A stretch of 64,000 nt of DNA from Psychrobacter immobilis (GTDB lineage Bacteria > Pseudomonadota > Gammaproteobacteria > Pseudomonadales > Moraxellaceae). The position numbers and the translations under genes are program-made. Every line of letters starts with the position of its first letter. Position 1 is the stretch's first letter. Under the pieces are notes generated by a model that ran no database searches, was not told where the DNA came from, and saw only the letters and a list, made by a program, of their open reading frames with translations. The stretch lies in the NCBI RefSeq assembly GCF_904846225.1, contig NZ_CAJGZJ010000011.1:28936-92935 (forward strand), read 5' to 3'. Below are positions 47,737-58,385 of this stretch, in pieces.

Positions 47737-47912
47737 ATAACATAAAGTCTTTAATGACAATAAGCCTAAACTCTGATAACAGTAAAAACACGATAAACCT
47801 TCAAGTAAAACGTAATATATGAACAGTAAAAGTAGAGGAAGCCGCATAAATAGAATAATAAGCGATTATCCCTCTATTAATCATTCACTGACATATAATA
47901 GGAATACCGGCT

Positions 47913-48863
47913 ATGAAGGATTCATCTAAAAGCACACAGCAAACCAAAGCACGCCCGTTTACATTCACAAGCGCAGGCGTTACAGCAGTCCTAGCCCTAG
48001 GCGGTATTGCGCTAGCCACGCAGCAAGCACAAGCCTTATCTGCATTGGCGATCGTTAATGGTATTACGTCAAGTGGCGGTGTTGGTGTCAGCAAAGATAT
48101 TTTATATGGTGATGAGCCATTACAAGACTTAGATATTTACTACCCTAAGCCATTAGCGCAAGCGATGGAAAAACAAAGCGCTATCACTAAAACCTATCCA
48201 ATGGTGGTGTTTGTCTACGGGGGCTCATGGGAAAATGGCAGCAAAGAAGAATATGCTTTTGTCGGACAAAGCTTGGCGCAAGCTGGCTATGTCACGGCAG
48301 TCATTAATTATCGTAAAGCACCTGAGCACGTTTATCCTGATTATGTCGAAGATACCGCAAAAGCAATCGCGTGGAGCTATAAAAACGCGGCGAGCTTTCA
48401 CGCTGATCCGCAGCGTTTGGCAGTGGTTGGACATTCGGCTGGCGCGTTTAATGCCGTTGCAGCAATAGCCAATGAAGATTTTTTAGCGCCTTATGGCGTC
48501 AAACCCAAAGACATCAGAGCAGTGGTTGGTATTGCTGGCCCTTATAGCTATGATTTCCGTAAGTTTGATAGCGCGACCGCTTTTGCGCCTGACGCTACGC
48601 CAGATGAGGTGATGCCAGATCGTCATATCAAAGGCGAGCAACCTCCTTATCTATTTTTGACAGCCGAAAAAGACAAACTGGTGTACGATACCAATACCAT
48701 TAATATGACCAAAGCGCTCAAAGCTCGCGGGGTAATGGTTGAGAACGGTGAAATTAAAGGTGCCAGTCATGCGACGAGCATTGGCGCGATGGCACCGCCA
48801 CTACGCTGGGTGAATGACGTACGTGCGCAAGTCGTAACCTATTTGGACAAAATGTTAAAGTAG
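47913..48863 (+). CDS. Secreted alpha/beta hydrolase (carboxylesterase)
   Basis: A 316-residue esterase. A hydrophobic segment (residues about 20-45, ALGGIALATQQAQALSALAI) acts as signal or anchor. The HSL/carboxylesterase oxyanion motif is VFVYGGSWENGSKEEY, the nucleophile elbow LAVVGHSAGAFNAVAAIA, with KDKLVYDTNT (Asp region) and GASHATSIGAM (His) completing the triad. Substrate unknown; members act on short-chain esters. Start ATG 47913 has TAGGAATACC upstream. It is followed by a tandem-repeat array. Confidence 0.85.
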   Translation: MKDSSKSTQQTKARPFTFTSAGVTAVLALGGIALATQQAQALSALAIVNGITSSGGVGVSKDILYGDEPLQDLDIYYPKPLAQAMEKQSAITKTYPMVVFVYGGSWENGSKEEYAFVGQSLAQAGYVTAVINYRKAPEHVYPDYVEDTAKAIAWSYKNAASFHADPQRLAVVGHSAGAFNAVAAIANEDFLAPYGVKPKDIRAVVGIAGPYSYDFRKFDSATAFAPDATPDEVMPDRHIKGEQPPYLFLTAEKDKLVYDTNTINMTKALKARGVMVENGEIKGASHATSIGAMAPPLRWVNDVRAQVVTYLDKMLK

Positions 48864-48889
48864 TCATTCTTCTGGCGATCATTATTTTT

Positions 48890-48961
48890 TGACAGGTGAT
48901 TATCATTTGACAGGTCATTATCATTTAACAGGTCATTATCATTTAACAGGTCACTATCTGA
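48890..48961. repeat. 18-bp tandem repeat, four copies
   Basis: Unit TRACAGGTCATTATCATT: copies at 48890-48907, 48908-48925, 48926-48943 and 48944-48961. The first three are nearly identical; the last is decayed. The array lies between the esterase and ibaG genes. Confidence 0.88.
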
Positions 48962-49096
48962 CAGATTGGCATCCAGTTCTGTTAGGCGTGCTTGAACGTA
49001 GTTACGTAAGACAGTACTGTAAGATGCTCAAAGTCTTGTTATAATGTCGCCACTTTAAATTGACACCACATCTTAAACTTTAAGGCAGAACATACT

Positions 49097-49348
49097 ATGA
49101 GCATGAACGCTGACGATCTGATTGCATTTTTACAGAATCACTTTCCAGAGGCTTTTATCCAAGCGGCTAATCAAGGTAATAAATTTGATGTGCGTGTGGT
49201 TGATGTGAGCTTTGAAGGCAAGCGTACTGTGCAACGTCAACAAGCGATTTATGCACTGGTCAACGACAAGATTGCGAGTGGCGATATTCATGCGCTTAAT
49301 ATCCAAGCATTGACGCCTGCTGAATGGGACGTTCAATCAAAAGGCTAA
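49097..49348 (+). CDS. ibaG: BolA-like protein IbaG
   Basis: An 83-residue BolA-family protein: MSMNADDLIAFLQNHFPEAF, FDVRVVDVSFEGKRTVQRQQ (conserved strand and helix), and a C-terminal HALNIQALTPAEWD. The IbaG branch of the family works with monothiol glutaredoxins in Fe-S and acid-stress physiology. Its position directly upstream of murA is conserved in many gamma-proteobacteria and supports the name over BolA itself. AAGGCAGAA lies before the ATG. Confidence 0.92.
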   Translation: MSMNADDLIAFLQNHFPEAFIQAANQGNKFDVRVVDVSFEGKRTVQRQQAIYALVNDKIASGDIHALNIQALTPAEWDVQSKG

Positions 49349-49361
49349 TTTGCTAATGTAG

Positions 49362-50726
<1,365 letters not shown>

Positions 50727-50729
<3 letters not shown>

Positions 50730-50795
50730 GGCGTTTCATCATTTAGATTTTAAGACCACTAAATGATTAAGTGTGCTAATTGATGACATGCCCTA
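50727..50795. repeat. Family B element, short form (69 bp), providing murA stop codon
   Basis: TAGGGCGTTTCATCATTTAG pairs with CTAATTGATGACATGCCCTA. The initial TAG (50727-50729) is the murA stop codon. The interior (TAAGACCACTAAATGATTAA) is reduced. Confidence 0.8.
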
Positions 50796-50925
50796 ATGTC
50801 GGCTGACTCATCAGACACCATGATTTTAATTATTGATACGATTTTTTAATACGCAAAGCTTAGCCACATACCACTAAAAACCCTCTACCGCGGGGGTGTT
50901 AACTGTACATGGATACAATGGCATT

Positions 50926-51621
50926 ATGACTGAAGCAAGCAATAGCCTACCAAATGATGGTTTATTAAACGAAGTAAATGAGGCGTTTTCTGGCTTAACA
51001 TTAGCCTTGTCAAAGGGTCGTATTTTAGAGGAAACCATGCCACTACTCCGTGCAGCTGGCGTTGAATTGTTAGAAGACCCTGAAGCCTCACGCAAACTTA
51101 TTTTTCCAACCTCCAATCCCAATGTGCGCGTTTTGATTTTGCGCGCCAGTGATGTGCCGACCTATGTAGAACACGGCGCGGCTGATTTTGGGGTGGCGGG
51201 CAAAGATGTGTTGCTTGAGCATGGTGCCAATCATGTTTATGAGTTGTTGGATTTAAAAATTGCTCAATGCAAGCTAATGACGGCTGGTGTTAAGGGTGCG
51301 CCATTGCCCAATCGTCGTTTGCGTATCGCTACCAAGTACGTCAATGTTGCCCGCGCTTATTTTGCTAGCCAAGGTCAGCAAGTAGATGTCATCAAACTTT
51401 ATGGCTCTATGGAGCTTGCGCCATTGGTCGGCTTGGGCGATTTGATTGTCGATGTGGTCGATACTGGCAATACCTTGCGCGCCAATGGCCTCGAAGCACG
51501 CGATCATATCTGTGATGTCTCGTCACGTCTTATCGTCAATCAAGTCAGTTACAAGCGCAAGTTTGCACTACTTGAACCGATTTTAGATAGCTTCAAAAAC
51601 AGTATTGCTGGCGCTTCATGA
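50926..51621 (+). CDS. hisG: ATP phosphoribosyltransferase, short form
   Basis: HisG starts histidine synthesis by joining ATP and PRPP. The 231 residues from ATG 50926 are the short (HisGS) type, which lacks the C-terminal regulatory domain and works with a HisZ partner that is not in this window. Motifs: [57 protein letters not shown] and the PRPP loop [19 protein letters not shown]. The residues 1-24 ([17 protein letters not shown]) are an extra leader. A start at 50896 is possible but less likely. Part of the ibaG-murA-hisG-hisD-hisC block. Confidence 0.95.
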   Translation: MTEASNSLPNDGLLNEVNEAFSGLTLALSKGRILEETMPLLRAAGVELLEDPEASRKLIFPTSNPNVRVLILRASDVPTYVEHGAADFGVAGKDVLLEHGANHVYELLDLKIAQCKLMTAGVKGAPLPNRRLRIATKYVNVARAYFASQGQQVDVIKLYGSMELAPLVGLGDLIVDVVDTGNTLRANGLEARDHICDVSSRLIVNQVSYKRKFALLEPILDSFKNSIAGAS

Positions 51622-51668
51622 ATCGATAGTCATCATTGATAATACTAAGTTTAGTTATACAAATTTTT

Positions 51669-51716
51669 AAACCAGTTTGGCGCTCTATGATAGACATAGC
51701 GTGCTAAACTGGTTTT
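51669..51716 (+). terminator. Terminator after hisG
   Basis: AAACCAGTTT and AAACTGGTTT form a perfect 10-bp outer stem; inside, CGCTCTATG and CATAGCG pair with one bulge. TTTTGTTGT follows. Confidence 0.78.
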
Positions 51717-51746
51717 GTTGTCTTTACTTGCCAGAAAATAAAAGCT

Positions 51747-52017
51747 TAGGGCGTGCTTGATTCTTCAACCATGGCACTGACAGGAACTATTTTTTAGGCG
51801 ATTCGACGTTAAAAATCGTAAGTTTAGTCATTCTAAGCGTCTTTTTTTAACAATGAAGCGGCAAAAAAGAGTTCTGTCCCTATGGGCTGATGCTAAAATT
51901 GCCCCATACTGTGTTACAAGTCTCGCTAAGGTATTAACATTATCGTCGACTTGCTCCTTGTCTGGTGCTATTTTAGCCATCAGCAGTGCCTACTTGTGAA
52001 GACTCAAACACGCCCTA
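51747..52017. repeat. Family B-ended element with different interior (271 bp)
   Basis: TAGGGCGTGCTTGATTCTTC at the left and TGAAGACTCAAACACGCCCT at the right. The inside (about 230 bp) is unlike the other family B copies and has no clear ORF. Confidence 0.75.
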
Positions 52018-52132
52018 GTATAATCAGAGTTAAATTATCATTAATAAACGGGTATTTAACCTAAAGTGTTTCACTTATTTTAAACCTTTTGTTTTTATAG
52101 CAATATAATATGCTCAAATATAGGATTAAGTC

Positions 52133-53428
52133 ATGCGCCAATTAAGTACTCAAGATGCCGATTTTGACAGTCAATTGACCCAATTACTGGCTTTTGAAAC
52201 GGTCAATGATGCCGATTTATTAAAGACCGTTGACGATATCATTGAGCAAGTGCGTCATAAAGGTGATAGCGTGGTACTGGCGTTGACCCAGCAGTTCGAT
52301 CAGCATCCAGCGACAACGATACAAGCGTTGGAACTTTCTAAAGAATCACTGGCTGAAGCGTTTGCCAATCTTGACGACAAAGTAAAAACAGCATTGACCA
52401 CGGCAGCGACGCGAGTACAGACCTTTCATGAGCGCCAAGTACAAGAAACATGGCATTACGAAGATGAGCTGGGCAATAGACTGGGACAAAAAGTTACGCC
52501 ACTTGACCGCGTAGGTATTTATGTACCTGGTGGTTTGGCGTCGTATCCGTCTTCTGTATTGATGAATGCCATTCCTGCTAAAGTAGCTGGCGTAGCCGAG
52601 GTCATCATGGTCGTGCCAGCGCCCAAAGGTGTACTAAATCCTTTGGTATTGGCCGCCGCCCATTTGGCACAAGTGGATCGTGTTTTTACCATTGGCGGCG
52701 CGCAAGCAGTGGCAGCGTTGGCTTATGGTACTGAGACAATTCCAGCAGTAGACAAAATCACAGGTCCGGGCAACAAGTACGTCGCAGCAGCCAAACGTGC
52801 TGTGTTTGGAAAAGTCGGCATCGATATGATTGCTGGTCCATCTGAAGTATTGGTCTATGCAGAGGGCGAGGCGAAAGATCGCGCTGATTGGCTAGCCATG
52901 GATTTACTATCACAAGCGGAACATGATCGCATCGCCCAAGCTATTTTTGTCACGACAAGTAGCCAGCAATTAGCAGAAGTTGCCATTGAGATCGAAAAAG
53001 CATTGGCAGAGTTACCAAAAGCGGATATCGCTCGTGACTCTCTACGAAACCGTGGCGCGCTTATTTTAGTAAAAGACCGTCGCGAGGGCATGGCGCTCAT
53101 TAATCGTATTGCGCCTGAGCATTTGGAGCTGTCTGTTGATAATCCTGATGCGCTGCTTGATGACATTCGTCACGCTGGCGCTATTTTTATGGGGCGTCAT
53201 ACACCAGAGGCGATTGGTGACTATTGTGCAGGGCCTAACCATGTATTACCAACTTCAGGTACCGCGCGTTTTTCTTCGCCATTGGGTGTCTATGATTTCC
53301 AAAAGAAATCTTCAATTATTTATTGTAGTGAAGCTGGTAGCAAGCCATTAGCGGAGACAGCAGATATCTTAGCGCAGCGCGAGGATCTAGAAGCTCATGC
53401 GCGCTCGGCCCGCTACCGTTATCAATAA
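52133..53428 (+). CDS. hisD: Histidinol dehydrogenase
   Basis: HisD carries out the last two steps of histidine synthesis, histidinol to histidine, using NAD and zinc. The 431 residues carry [87 protein letters not shown] (zinc Gln/His), and [17 protein letters not shown] with the catalytic Glu-His pair, then [19 protein letters not shown]. Normal length. GGATTAAGTC precedes the ATG. hisC lies 114 bp downstream on the same strand. Confidence 0.97.
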   Translation: MRQLSTQDADFDSQLTQLLAFETVNDADLLKTVDDIIEQVRHKGDSVVLALTQQFDQHPATTIQALELSKESLAEAFANLDDKVKTALTTAATRVQTFHERQVQETWHYEDELGNRLGQKVTPLDRVGIYVPGGLASYPSSVLMNAIPAKVAGVAEVIMVVPAPKGVLNPLVLAAAHLAQVDRVFTIGGAQAVAALAYGTETIPAVDKITGPGNKYVAAAKRAVFGKVGIDMIAGPSEVLVYAEGEAKDRADWLAMDLLSQAEHDRIAQAIFVTTSSQQLAEVAIEIEKALAELPKADIARDSLRNRGALILVKDRREGMALINRIAPEHLELSVDNPDALLDDIRHAGAIFMGRHTPEAIGDYCAGPNHVLPTSGTARFSSPLGVYDFQKKSSIIYCSEAGSKPLAETADILAQREDLEAHARSARYRYQ

Positions 53429-53542
53429 TGGTTTTTGAGTAACCTAAATACTTTGAATTTTTTAAATAATTTGAATAATGCCTTAAAAATTACTTCTAAA
53501 ATTTATGTTAAACAGTCTCTGTGGCTAATAGTAGGATAACTT

Positions 53543-54679
53543 ATGAGTGAGTTAAAAATAGACACCAGACTTTGGTCATCTAAAGCACGTAATTTGTCAC
53601 CTTATGTCCCAGGTGAGCAGCCGCAACATGACAATTTATGCAAATTAAATACCAATGAAAACCCGTTTCCGCCTTCACCAAAAGTAGGAGAGGCAATTGC
53701 AAAAGTCTTAGAGCAGCAAGCGGGTGACCTACGTTTTTACCCAGCGCCTGAGTCTGATGATTTGCGTGCTGCATTGGCACGATTATATAATCTTGATGTC
53801 AATCAAGTATTTGTCGGCAATGGCTCTGACGAGGTGTTAGCGTTAGTATTTGCCAGCTTCTTTTTGAAAGAACGCCCTATATTAGCCCCTGATATCAGTT
53901 ATAGTTTTTACCCAGTATACGCGCAGACTTTCGGTGTACATCTCGTAAAAATCGCTTTAGAGGAAGATTTTAGTATCGACCCTGATGCTTATCGCCAACC
54001 TTGTAGCGGTATCATCATTGCTAATCCGAACGCGCCAACGGGTTTGCTATTATCGCTTGCCGATATTCGTAAGCTGGCAAGCGAGCACTCTAATGCTGTG
54101 ATTGTGATTGACGAGGCGTATATTGATTTTGCTCAGATAGACTTAGAAGTTGTAGATGTTCAAGTCTCAGCGGTGAGCTTAATCAATGAGTTTGATAATA
54201 TCTTAGTGACCCAAACTTTTTCAAAGTCACGCTCGCTTGCTGGGCTGCGTGTCGGTATGGCCTTTGGTAATGCGTCATTGATTGAAGCGTTGACGCGCAT
54301 GAAAAACAGCTTTAATAGCTATCCACTGGATAAGTTGGCGCAAGCGGGTGCGACCGCGAGTGTTTTGGATACTGATTATTTTGAGAAAACACGTCAGCAG
54401 GTTATTGACTTGCGCCAGTCACTAACGACCGATCTAACAGCATTGGGCTATACAGTATTGCCATCACATGCCAACTTTGTCTTTGCCCGTCCTAAAGAAG
54501 GCGATGCTGGTTTGGTAGCCAATGCGTTACGCGAGCAGGGCATCATCGTTCGGCATTTTGATAAGCCGAGAATCGCAGAGTACTTGCGTATCACAGTGGG
54601 GACGGCAGAGCAAAATAGTCGTTTAATCGATGCGCTAAAAGCATTGCAAACAGAGGCTGAAGTTGCCGCTACCAATTAA
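53543..54679 (+). CDS. hisC: Histidinol-phosphate aminotransferase
   Basis: HisC is a PLP enzyme converting imidazole-acetol phosphate and glutamate to histidinol phosphate. In 378 residues: LNTNENPFPPSPKVGEAI, RFYPAPESDDLRAALARLY, VFVGNGSDEVLALVFASF, ANPNAPTGLLLSLADIR, VIVIDEAYIDFA, and the Schiff-base lysine in TQTFSKSRSLAGLRVGMAFG. GTAGGATAACTT precedes the ATG. With hisG and hisD it supplies three histidine genes; the rest of the pathway must lie elsewhere. A family A fragment and a terminator follow. Confidence 0.97.
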   Translation: MSELKIDTRLWSSKARNLSPYVPGEQPQHDNLCKLNTNENPFPPSPKVGEAIAKVLEQQAGDLRFYPAPESDDLRAALARLYNLDVNQVFVGNGSDEVLALVFASFFLKERPILAPDISYSFYPVYAQTFGVHLVKIALEEDFSIDPDAYRQPCSGIIIANPNAPTGLLLSLADIRKLASEHSNAVIVIDEAYIDFAQIDLEVVDVQVSAVSLINEFDNILVTQTFSKSRSLAGLRVGMAFGNASLIEALTRMKNSFNSYPLDKLAQAGATASVLDTDYFEKTRQQVIDLRQSLTTDLTALGYTVLPSHANFVFARPKEGDAGLVANALREQGIIVRHFDKPRIAEYLRITVGTAEQNSRLIDALKALQTEAEVAATN

Positions 54680-54720
54680 TCTTTAGATTTTGGCTTGGTA
54701 GTTGAATGACGACAGTTAAG

Positions 54721-54750
54721 TATAGTCCCTGAAAAGTAATATCGATAATT
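54721..54750. repeat. Family A element remnant (left end only)
   Basis: TATAGTCCCTGAAAAGTAAT followed by ATCGATAATT matches the left end of the 31470 copy for about 30 bp; the remainder is missing and a terminator follows. Confidence 0.6.
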
Positions 54751-54756
54751 ATTAGT

Positions 54757-54798
54757 AATAAAGCCTGCCAATTTTCATTGTGTAGGCTTTATTTTTTG
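54757..54798. terminator. Terminator between hisC and pabB
   Basis: AATAAAGCCT and AGGCTTTATT form a 10-bp perfect stem with a 17-base loop followed by TTTTT. The gene pair is convergent. Confidence 0.8.
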
Positions 54799-54822
54799 AG
54801 TTTTTTTATGCCAAACTTGGCT

Positions 54823-56559
54823 TTATTTGCTTATATTTTCTTGAGCCAGTACCGCCAGCAGATTACCGACTTTATCCAGACACTCTTGGTATTCCGCTTC
54901 ACAATCAGAAGCAACCGTAATACCGCCACCAGCCCACAAGCTGACATGTCCTTCTTGCTCTAATTCATTGTTCGATGAAGTATTCGCTTGCAGCGTGCGA
55001 ATTAATACATTCCATTGACCACTACCATCAAAGTTCATATAGCCCATGGTGCCGCAATAAGCACCGCGCGATGCCATTTCTAATTCAGCGATGATTTCGA
55101 CGGCACGCTTTTTTGGTGTGCCTGTGATAGAGCCAGCAGGCAAACTACCAAACAGTACTGCCAACGGATGCGTATCGGCTTTTAGCTCCGCTGTGATAGT
55201 ACTGACCATATGATGGACATTACTAAAACTCTCAATCGCAAATAGCTGTGGCACTTTGACGCTACCGATCTTGGCATATTTACCCAAATCATTACGCAGT
55301 AAATCGACAATCATAACGTTTTCGGCACGATCTTTTTCGCTATTGATTAGCTGCTTCTTATAAATATTATCTTGTTCAATGGTGGTGCCACGCGGCATGG
55401 TTCCTTTGATTGGCTTGGTACGTATATGATGTTTGCCAGTCTCATCGTCTTTGATAAACGTAAAAAACAGCTCTGGTGAGCAGCTTAACAATTCAAAACT
55501 GTTATCTCGCTTAGTAGAATGGGTTTGCTGACTGGCTGCATCTTGTGCATTGGTGTTGGCTTTATCGTCTTTGTATTGAGCACTTAAATAGCCTGCAAAT
55601 GGCGCTTGGGTATTACGATGTAGGTCAGGTAAGTAATCGATAAGCGCTGAGATTGGTTGATTATCATCGTTTTTACACGGCAGACAGCCATTCCACTCTT
55701 GGGTTAAATTGATTTGGTAGCAGTCGCCTTGCTGTAAGTAGTTTTGGGTTTGATCAAAAGCTTGCTGGTAATCACGCTTACTCCATCGTGCTGTTAATGC
55801 TAAAGGAGCAGGCTTTGATAGATTTACAATTTTCAGCTGACTGAGCGAGTTATCAGACAGTTTTTTATCTAGTGCGTCTAAATAGGAGATAAGCGCTATT
55901 ACGTTCGCGGTTTTTTTATTAGTCTCACTCTCATCAAAATCGTGACTGGTGTCATTTACTTTCAGTGTCCAAACAGAATCATTAGATTCATCAGCTGGTG
56001 TCAGATAAATATCATAATGTCCCAAGATGGCGCAAGGTTGTGCAGCCAGTTTAATCTTAGCTGCTGGGCTTAGCGCATGAGCAGCAATGTCATAACCGAT
56101 AAAACCTATTAGCCCATGATGATAACTTGGTTTGTCATTTACTTTGTCCCACGCTTTTGCATCACTGCTATGACTATCATAGAATTGACTATAATTAATT
56201 AATTCATCCTGCCATAAAGCATAGCTGATATGTGAGGTTGTCGCTTTGTTAGTAGTGCAGACATCACGGCATTTTTGGATCACTTTATAAGTGGCTGACT
56301 TCTCATCGATTAACTTACCATTGGTAGCCTCATAATGGACTGACCAGCTCACTTTAGGTAGCAAACCAATTACTGGTCGGCCGTCATTATTGAGCCAAAC
56401 CAATTGCCAGTTTGCCTCAATGTTTTGAGTTAACAAATGCTGCTGTAGCTGCGGCATTAACTCTGCCGCAAGCAGATCACCAAAACGCCAGCTAGGGTTA
56501 GTAGCTGGCGATGGGGCAGAATCTGTCTGCTCAGTAGTATGATGATTTGCTGCAAGCAT
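54823..56559 (-). CDS. pabB: Aminodeoxychorismate synthase component I
   Basis: PabB makes 4-amino-4-deoxychorismate from chorismate for folate synthesis, with a PabA glutaminase not found here. The 578 residues are long for PabB (E. coli about 450). The conserved C-terminal chorismate-binding domain shows QGDCYQINLTQEWNG, TKPIKGTMPRGTTIE (the Lys of PIKGT marks PabB rather than TrpE), SEKDRAENVMIVDLLRND, VHHMVSTITAELK, GSLPAGSITGTPKKRAVEII and AYCGTMGYMNFDGSGQWNVL. The N-terminal 250 residues are divergent with Asn/Asp-rich inserts, which account for the extra length. The stop of the upstream fabB lies 3 bp before this start, so the two are likely co-transcribed. Confidence 0.93.
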   Translation of the reverse strand: MLAANHHTTEQTDSAPSPATNPSWRFGDLLAAELMPQLQQHLLTQNIEANWQLVWLNNDGRPVIGLLPKVSWSVHYEATNGKLIDEKSATYKVIQKCRDVCTTNKATTSHISYALWQDELINYSQFYDSHSSDAKAWDKVNDKPSYHHGLIGFIGYDIAAHALSPAAKIKLAAQPCAILGHYDIYLTPADESNDSVWTLKVNDTSHDFDESETNKKTANVIALISYLDALDKKLSDNSLSQLKIVNLSKPAPLALTARWSKRDYQQAFDQTQNYLQQGDCYQINLTQEWNGCLPCKNDDNQPISALIDYLPDLHRNTQAPFAGYLSAQYKDDKANTNAQDAASQQTHSTKRDNSFELLSCSPELFFTFIKDDETGKHHIRTKPIKGTMPRGTTIEQDNIYKKQLINSEKDRAENVMIVDLLRNDLGKYAKIGSVKVPQLFAIESFSNVHHMVSTITAELKADTHPLAVLFGSLPAGSITGTPKKRAVEIIAELEMASRGAYCGTMGYMNFDGSGQWNVLIRTLQANTSSNNELEQEGHVSLWAGGGITVASDCEAEYQECLDKVGNLLAVLAQENISK

Positions 56560-56562
56560 ATC

Positions 56563-57798
56563 CTAAGCGTCAAACTTTTTGATAATTAGAGTGGCGTTAG
56601 TACCACCAAAACCAAAGCTGTTGCTCATTAGCGTTTCAAGATTGGCTTCACGCATTTGAGTCACAATATCAAACCCTTCAGCCGCTGGATCTAATTCTTC
56701 GACATTGATACTTGGAGCAATGAAGCCTTCTTGTAGCATCAGTAAGCAATAAATCAGCTCTTGTGCACCAACCGCACCCAAACTATGGCCTGTCATAGAT
56801 TTGGTTGAGCTGATAGCAGGTACTTTACTCACATCATCACCAAAAGCTTTGGCAATGGCTTTAAGCTCAGTCATGTCACCTAGTGGCGTGCTAGTGCCGT
56901 GGCTATTGATATAATCGACGCTCTGTAAACCTGCTTCAGCCAATGCTTGTTGCATACAACGTACCGCACCTTCACCACTGGGAGCGACCATTTCTGCGCC
57001 ATCAGAACTGGCACCATAACCGACGATTTCGGCCAAAATATTGGCGCCACGTGCTTGGGCGTGCTCTAAACTTTCAACGACAACCATCGCGCCACCAGCG
57101 GCAATCACAAAACCATCACGATTCTTGTCATAAGCTCTTGATGCCAGTGTTGGCGTGTCGTTATATTGAGTGCTAACCGCACCCATGGCATCAAACATGC
57201 AAGACTGTGTCCAATGCTCAGATTCACTACCGCCAGCTAATACCACATCGGCTTTACCTAACTGAATCAGCTCAGCGGCATGACCAATACAATGGGTTGA
57301 CGTTGCGCAAGCAGAAGCGAGAGAGTAAGAAACCCCTTGGATTTTTAGACCTGTGGCCAATGCGGCTGATACCGAGCTGCCCATAGTTTTTGGTACAGCC
57401 ATAGCGCCAACACCGCGCAGGCCTTTTTCGCGCATGGCATCCACAGCATTGACGATATTTTCTGTTGATGCACCGCCCGAACTCGCTACCAAGCCCACAC
57501 GTGGATTACTATTAATAGTCTCAAGCGACAAACCAGAGTGCTCAATCGCGTTTAAGGCGCTAACATAAGCATAGAGACTGGCATCACTAAAAAACCGCTT
57601 CAACTTACGATCGATACCGCTGGTATCAAGCGTCGATTGATCGATACTACCACTAACATGTGACTTAAACTCATGCTCAGCATACGATTTATTGAAGGTA
57701 ATGCCAGACTTTCCTTGTTTAAGAGCGGCAGTAACGGTGTCCAAATCATGTCCGATACAAGAGACAATCCCTGCTCCAGTGATAACAACGCGGCGCAT
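56563..57798 (-). CDS. fabB: Beta-ketoacyl-ACP synthase I
   Basis: FabB elongates fatty acids and is needed for unsaturated ones in gamma-proteobacteria. The 411 residues carry the Cys-His-His triad: Cys164 in [17 protein letters not shown], His in [19 protein letters not shown], and His in [19 protein letters not shown], plus the C-terminal glycine motif [17 protein letters not shown]. The start [19 protein letters not shown] and sequence style fit FabB more than FabF; a separate fabF would be expected elsewhere. It starts a two-gene minus-strand unit with pabB. Confidence 0.93.
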   Translation of the reverse strand: MRRVVITGAGIVSCIGHDLDTVTAALKQGKSGITFNKSYAEHEFKSHVSGSIDQSTLDTSGIDRKLKRFFSDASLYAYVSALNAIEHSGLSLETINSNPRVGLVASSGGASTENIVNAVDAMREKGLRGVGAMAVPKTMGSSVSAALATGLKIQGVSYSLASACATSTHCIGHAAELIQLGKADVVLAGGSESEHWTQSCMFDAMGAVSTQYNDTPTLASRAYDKNRDGFVIAAGGAMVVVESLEHAQARGANILAEIVGYGASSDGAEMVAPSGEGAVRCMQQALAEAGLQSVDYINSHGTSTPLGDMTELKAIAKAFGDDVSKVPAISSTKSMTGHSLGAVGAQELIYCLLMLQEGFIAPSINVEELDPAAEGFDIVTQMREANLETLMSNSFGFGGTNATLIIKKFDA

Positions 57799-58385
57799 AT
57801 TCTATTCCTTATGAGTAACGATTTTTCAGAATGACTTTTAATAATCGTTTTTGAAAATCTACTTTTATCACTTAATGCTAAATATATGCCTCTTGAGTCG
57901 TGCAAATTTTTCGAAGAGGATTTTTGAGCGTCAAATGCTTCTTTTATAGCCATCATTGCTGCCATCATAAAACCAAACGTTGCATAAATGGTTTTATATA
58001 AATGATATTACAATCAGGCTTTAACTGATGGTATATGATAACGTATCAGGCGTTCAAAATCTTGGCGCAAGTGCAAAATAACGACAAAATTGCAATTACC
58101 ATTGGAAGTTACCTAAAAAATAAACGAGTAAGAAGTCATATCAGTGATTCATTTCTGACTATATCCGCAAAAACATATCAAATTCGGCCTGAATAAATTG
58201 AAAGATAATTCGTAATTTGCAGAATTTATAAAGTACGTTATACTTTTAGATACAAAGTTTATGAGGGCAATAACATTGTTCGCACTGAAACCTGTCATGA
58301 TTTTTCGCTAAAATAACCCATTCATTAAGATTGTCAATCTCTCATATAATAAAACAAAATTAATCATCATATTAAGGATAACACG
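57799..58385. other. Divergent region between fabB and ecsC-type genes
   Basis: 587 bp, AT-rich. It should contain the fabB promoter and that of the EcsC gene. A weak family A-like end (TTTCTGACTATA, about 58165) was seen without partner. No ORF or RNA gene supported. Confidence 0.5.

Larger units (their letters stand above)
47598..47912. other. Short-repeat-bearing gap between dolP-like and esterase genes
   Basis: 315 bp with two 17-bp direct repeats (47633-47666) and a 31-bp family B end-pair palindrome (47706-47736). No ORF or RNA gene seen. Confidence 0.55.

Noticed and set aside
58137..58176. Possible right end of a family A element
   Set aside because: TTTCTGACTATA occurs without a partner end or family A interior.
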